From assembly GCA_036346355.1 (NCBI GenBank), contig CM070580.1, positions 64,620,854-64,684,853 on the forward strand: DNA of 64,000 bases. The letters are read 5' to 3'. The DNA is from Rhipidocladum racemiflorum. Taxonomy: Eukaryota > Streptophyta > Magnoliopsida > Poales > Poaceae. A model generated the notes under the pieces. It did not search any database, had not been told where the DNA came from, and saw only the letters and a program-made list of their open reading frames with translations. Shown one piece after another: positions 61,223 through 64,000 of this stretch. The position numbers and the translations under genes are program-made. Positions within the stretch are counted from its first letter, which is position 1, and each line of letters begins with the position of its first letter.

Positions 61223-61227
61223 TACTC
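61223..61227. repeat. Target site duplication TACTC, right copy
   Basis: It is identical to 60292-60296. Confidence 0.9.
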
Positions 61228-61592
61228 AACCTTGCCACAATACCAACATCAGTTGAAGAAGAAGCAACGCCTGCACTGGAGGAGTTCCAGGAGGAGCCAA
61301 CGAACTAGGGGAAGAGTCCAGTCAGTTGCCTGTGGCATATTGGTTGGCGCCACGCGTTTTCTTTACATTTCACTGCAATTGATTATTTTAATAAGTTTTC
61401 GCCCTGCGAGGCGTACTTTTGTAACTTGACCATAAGGTCAAGCAACCAGTTTGGCTATATAAATAAAGTACTTTACTATTTCGCTGAGTATGATTGTGAT
61501 ATATACCAATGTTGAGACTGTGTGCACTAACGTGATCCTGGACAAGTGCTGAATACACAGAGGGTCCGGATTTGCAAATTCGGGTCCCGACA

Positions 61593-61977
61593 AGGATCCT
61601 TGGGCAAGATAATTTATCGACTGAAGATTATAAAAATTTGTTAGTCAATAATCTGGATGACTTAACTAAATTGAGGTTGCAAACATTGGAGCAAATCCGG
61701 AAGAATAATGCTAGGGTCGCGAGAACTTACAATAAAAAAATTGTGCCTAAGTTTTTTTGATGAGGTCGATTTGGCGTGGAAAACGATTTTACCCATCTGC
61801 TCAAAGGATAGTCGATACGGGAAGTGGTCACCAATGTGGGAAGGACCATACCAAGTGAATCGGTTAGTTCATGGTAACTCCTACATATTGGAAACCTTGG
61901 ATGGTGTGGTGTTTACTAAGGCAATTAACAAAAAATATTTGAAGAAGTATTACCTAAGTGTTTGGGTTGGATCTTAA
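61593..61977 (+). pseudogene. Tat integrase C-terminal end
   Basis: The sequence ILGQDNLSTEDYKNL is followed by LRLQTLEQIRKNNARVARTY, then, after a frameshift in a T run near 61751, by DLAWKTILP, GKWSPMWEGPYQVN and AINKKYLKKYYLSVW. This is the characteristic end of pol in grass Tat elements (GKWSPxWEGPY module). The core of integrase is absent because the segment starts at the border of the RIRE3-like element. Confidence 0.85.
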
Positions 61978-62270
61978 TCAGTTTAGATCTTAATTGGTTA
62001 AAGGTTTTGATTGACTCGCAACAGTCACGATTTGCTGTTAGCCAATTAAAGCGAACGAAATTAACTCATTGCAGTTAAACTCAGATGTATGGCCGATGGT
62101 ATGCATCATCCTTAGAACAAAATAATGAAGATAAACACTGAATTATATAACCAGATCAGTTAAATAGCCGATCGATAACTTAAAGATATTCAAAAGAAGC
62201 GTAGCATTCAACAATATCTGATGAAAGTTTCACACTAGCAGCCATAAACATTCAGTTCATTACAAAGCAT

Positions 62271-63273
62271 TCAAGGGTTGATCCCCAAACCCAAAAGGAC
62301 GGCCAGAGCGCTAGCGAGGATCTTATCAATCTCGTCGATGATCTTGTTATCCTCTTCAGTAGATCCAGGGATGGGGATGACCTTGGCTGACTGAGCGCGT
62401 ACAATGGCTATGTCCTTGGCCAAAGTCACCTTCTGCTCCTTGATGGAAGATGAGAGGTTGGTCAACTGTGGGATAGTATCTGCTAATTGCGCATTGACCT
62501 TCTTTAGCTCTTCTTCCAAAGACCACTTGGAAGCCTCCAAAGCCGATACTAGCCCTTTGGTTTCCTTGAGGCTTTTGTTATCTTCGTCAAGTTTTGCCTT
62601 CCTAGCCATTGTCAGCTACCAGCTTGTCAAGGATCCCCTGGTCTTTTCTCTGTGCGATCCAGAGCTGCAGCCTTTTCTCTGCTTCATTGACCGATTGCTT
62701 CTTATCGTCGATAAAGCAGGCTTCAAGAAGAGCGGCGGTAGCATTCTCATGAAGATTTGGCTTCACTACATCGACTGCATCCCGGATCAGCTGTGCATCT
62801 TTCAGAAGATCAACTTTTGGGCTTAGTAAGACTTTGAGGAGATCCCTGAGCTTCTATGTAGCATCTAGAGCCGACAAAGAATGGGCTGATGTGCCCTTAG
62901 CCTCTATGATGATAGGGTCTATTATCGTCGGCTAGTGCTCTTTTTCTTCTTCTTCTTCTTCTTCTTCTTCCTCTCTGTCACTCTCGATGTCAGATAAGTC
63001 AAAACCAAGCATGTCATGAATTGACGATGTTGGCTTGACTATTGCTTTTGAAGTTCTCGGGAGTAGGCGGTGTCGGCTGAGACATTGGCGGAGGCAAGTC
63101 GCTGCCCATGCCTTGCGGCAGATCAATGTCAGCTGGCGGAGAGAACGTAGGCGGTGAGGTTGCGCACTGAAAGCATAACAAAATTTTTCAACCGGGTGGC
63201 TTGTTTTTGGGTTGGAAAAAGTTAAGATGCTTACCTCGCCGACTTCAGAGGTCTTTGGCGAACTCTCAGCCAA
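62271..63273 (-). pseudogene. Antisense ORF of the Tat element, C-terminal part
   Basis: Read right to left, a block at 63273-62932 ends in DLSDIESDREEEEE with a Glu run, and a block at 62609-62271 is a coiled coil (SLEEELKKVNAQLADTIPQL) ending LGINP. The intervening part is in other frames and may be intron or decay. Position between pol and the 3' LTR and opposite orientation fit the known antisense gene of Tat elements. It differs in sequence from the one at 30250-33170, so the two Tat elements belong to different families. Confidence 0.65.
62943..62971. repeat. CTT microsatellite
   Basis: About nine TTC units encode the Glu run of the antisense ORF on the minus strand. Confidence 0.85.
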
Positions 63274-64000
63274 TTCTTCCTAAGTAGAGGTCTTTTTCCT
63301 TTGGGCCGTCTTTTTGTAAGATCGGCTTTTTTTCCTGTAAAATTGGCCAATTAGATATGTGTAAAACTTGGCATTACAAAATGAAAGACTAATGCGAGGA
63401 AACTTACTAGGCTGTTGGTGCTGCTTCTCCAAGTCTGACGGTGAAGGAGCTTGAACTCCTAACGTGCCAGAGGAGTGACCTGATAGGGCAATCGACCGCT
63501 GCTTCTTAGAGGGGGCATCACCTGACGGATCGTTCGGCCTCTTTCCGGCTACCTTAGTCTGCCTTTTATAGCCATTCGCCCTAACACTATGGATAGTGAA
63601 GTGTGGAATATTTTGAAGAAAGAGGTCGTCAGCTATGTGAAGTACTATATCGGCTGAAGCAGCACGACGTAGTCTTTCATGCGGCTGAAGTCGATCAAGA
63701 AGGGTGAGTTCGGGGATTATTTGTCCAAACCTAAGTTGAAGGGCGTAGACATAATGGTGGTAGAACTTGTAGGAAGGCTAAAAAGTACGGCTTTGAGTAT
63801 GTAAGCCGACTAAGTGAATGGAAGGAGACAGGAAATGCTTGAAGAGTTCTAGGGTTTCTTCAAGCATGTCCTATCAGCTGCTAGGTGAAAAAATGAAGGA
63901 CAAGCGTAGTTTGTGGCTTCTCTATAACAAAGAAATCAGTGAAGAAAAGGAAATGATCGTCAAGGTGGCAGAAGAATGACAAGTAACTTTTGGCTTCAGC
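63274..64000 (-). pseudogene. Probable upstream part of the Tat antisense ORF
   Basis: On the minus strand, PSKKQRSIALSGHSSGTLGV (about 63455-63515) looks like coding sequence of the same low-complexity, Ser/Lys-rich type. Further right, fragments are open only briefly. I could not identify a Transposase_28 domain here. Confidence 0.4.

Larger units (their letters stand above)
33918..61592 (+). mobile_element. RIRE3-like gypsy element with nested insertions, 5' LTR deleted
   Basis: The order is leader, ORF0, gag, pol ending in a chromodomain, polypurine tract and 3' LTR, all on the plus strand. The 5' LTR and primer site are missing: the element starts just inside where the primer site should be. 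A solo LTR (35659-39145), a CACTA (39760-53956) and a small solo LTR (60297-61222) are inserted in it. The chromodomain and tRNA-iMet-type primer site of the sister copy place it in the Tekay/Del chromoviruses. Confidence 0.88.
57381..61592 (+). repeat. 3' LTR of the RIRE3-like element, enlarged by an insertion
   Basis: It starts TGTAACACCC and ends GGGTCCCGACA. It is 4212 bp, of which 931 bp are the inserted solo LTR plus one TSD copy, leaving about 3280 bp. Next to the end lies AGGAT; the opposite TSD copy was lost with the 5' LTR. Sequence in the GC-rich half has diverged more from the other LTRs than the distal half. Confidence 0.92.
61593..64000 (+). mobile_element. Right part of a Tat-lineage element (probably the outermost host)
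   Basis: The end of integrase is followed by an antisense ORF, the order expected before a Tat 3' LTR, which would lie beyond the window. The orientation agrees with the LTR and gag at 18894-21160. Whether the two parts are the same copy cannot be proven here. Confidence 0.7.

Overview
This window is a repeat-rich block of a grass nuclear genome, most likely Oryza or a close relative. That reading rests on three things: long-LTR chromovirus (Tekay/Del, RIRE3-like) and Tat-lineage Ty3/gypsy elements, two CACTA elements of grass type, and Stowaway MITEs with CTCCCTCCG ends. The genus is an inference from family resemblance. I find no intact host gene. Almost every stretch with protein similarity belongs to a transposable element, and all of those genes are broken by stops, frameshifts or insertions.

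Left third (1-18893). A truncated LTR (1-628) and a 470-bp foldback (811-1282) precede a degraded CACTA relic. Its ORF begins near 1502 and resumes at 13628, because a complete RIRE3-like retrotransposon (1731-13622, minus strand, TSD ATGAT, 3.5-kb LTRs, tRNA-iMet-type primer site) sits inside it. The CACTA ends at 17269 in a palindromic ACCGGT-rich subterminal region and GTAGTG. A Stowaway MITE inserted into another Stowaway follows (17309-17845), then about 1 kb of apparently unique sequence.

Right two thirds (18894-64000) can be read as one nested tower. The outermost layer is a Tat element: LTR plus gag at 18894-21160, and end of pol plus antisense ORF at 61593-64000. Inside it lie a second Tat element (21161-33917) and a RIRE3-like element (33918-61592, plus strand). 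The second Tat carries a truncated LTR in its integrase and an antisense gene with a Transposase_28-like domain. The RIRE3-like element carries an extra ORF upstream of gag. It is interrupted by a solo LTR of its own family (35659-39145, TSD ATCAT) and by a 14.2-kb CACTA (39760-53956, TSD CCA). A small solo LTR (60297-61222, TSD TACTC) lies in its 3' LTR. Removing each insertion with one TSD copy puts the interrupted gag or gag-pol back in register, which confirms those boundaries.

The 14.2-kb CACTA holds two divergently arranged genes, a TNP2-type transposase on the minus strand and a Transposase_24-type gene on the plus strand. Between them are two GC-rich blocks, a hAT transposase remnant and a palindromic 26-bp tandem array. 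A single deletion at about 33913-33920 would explain three separate truncations in the tower.
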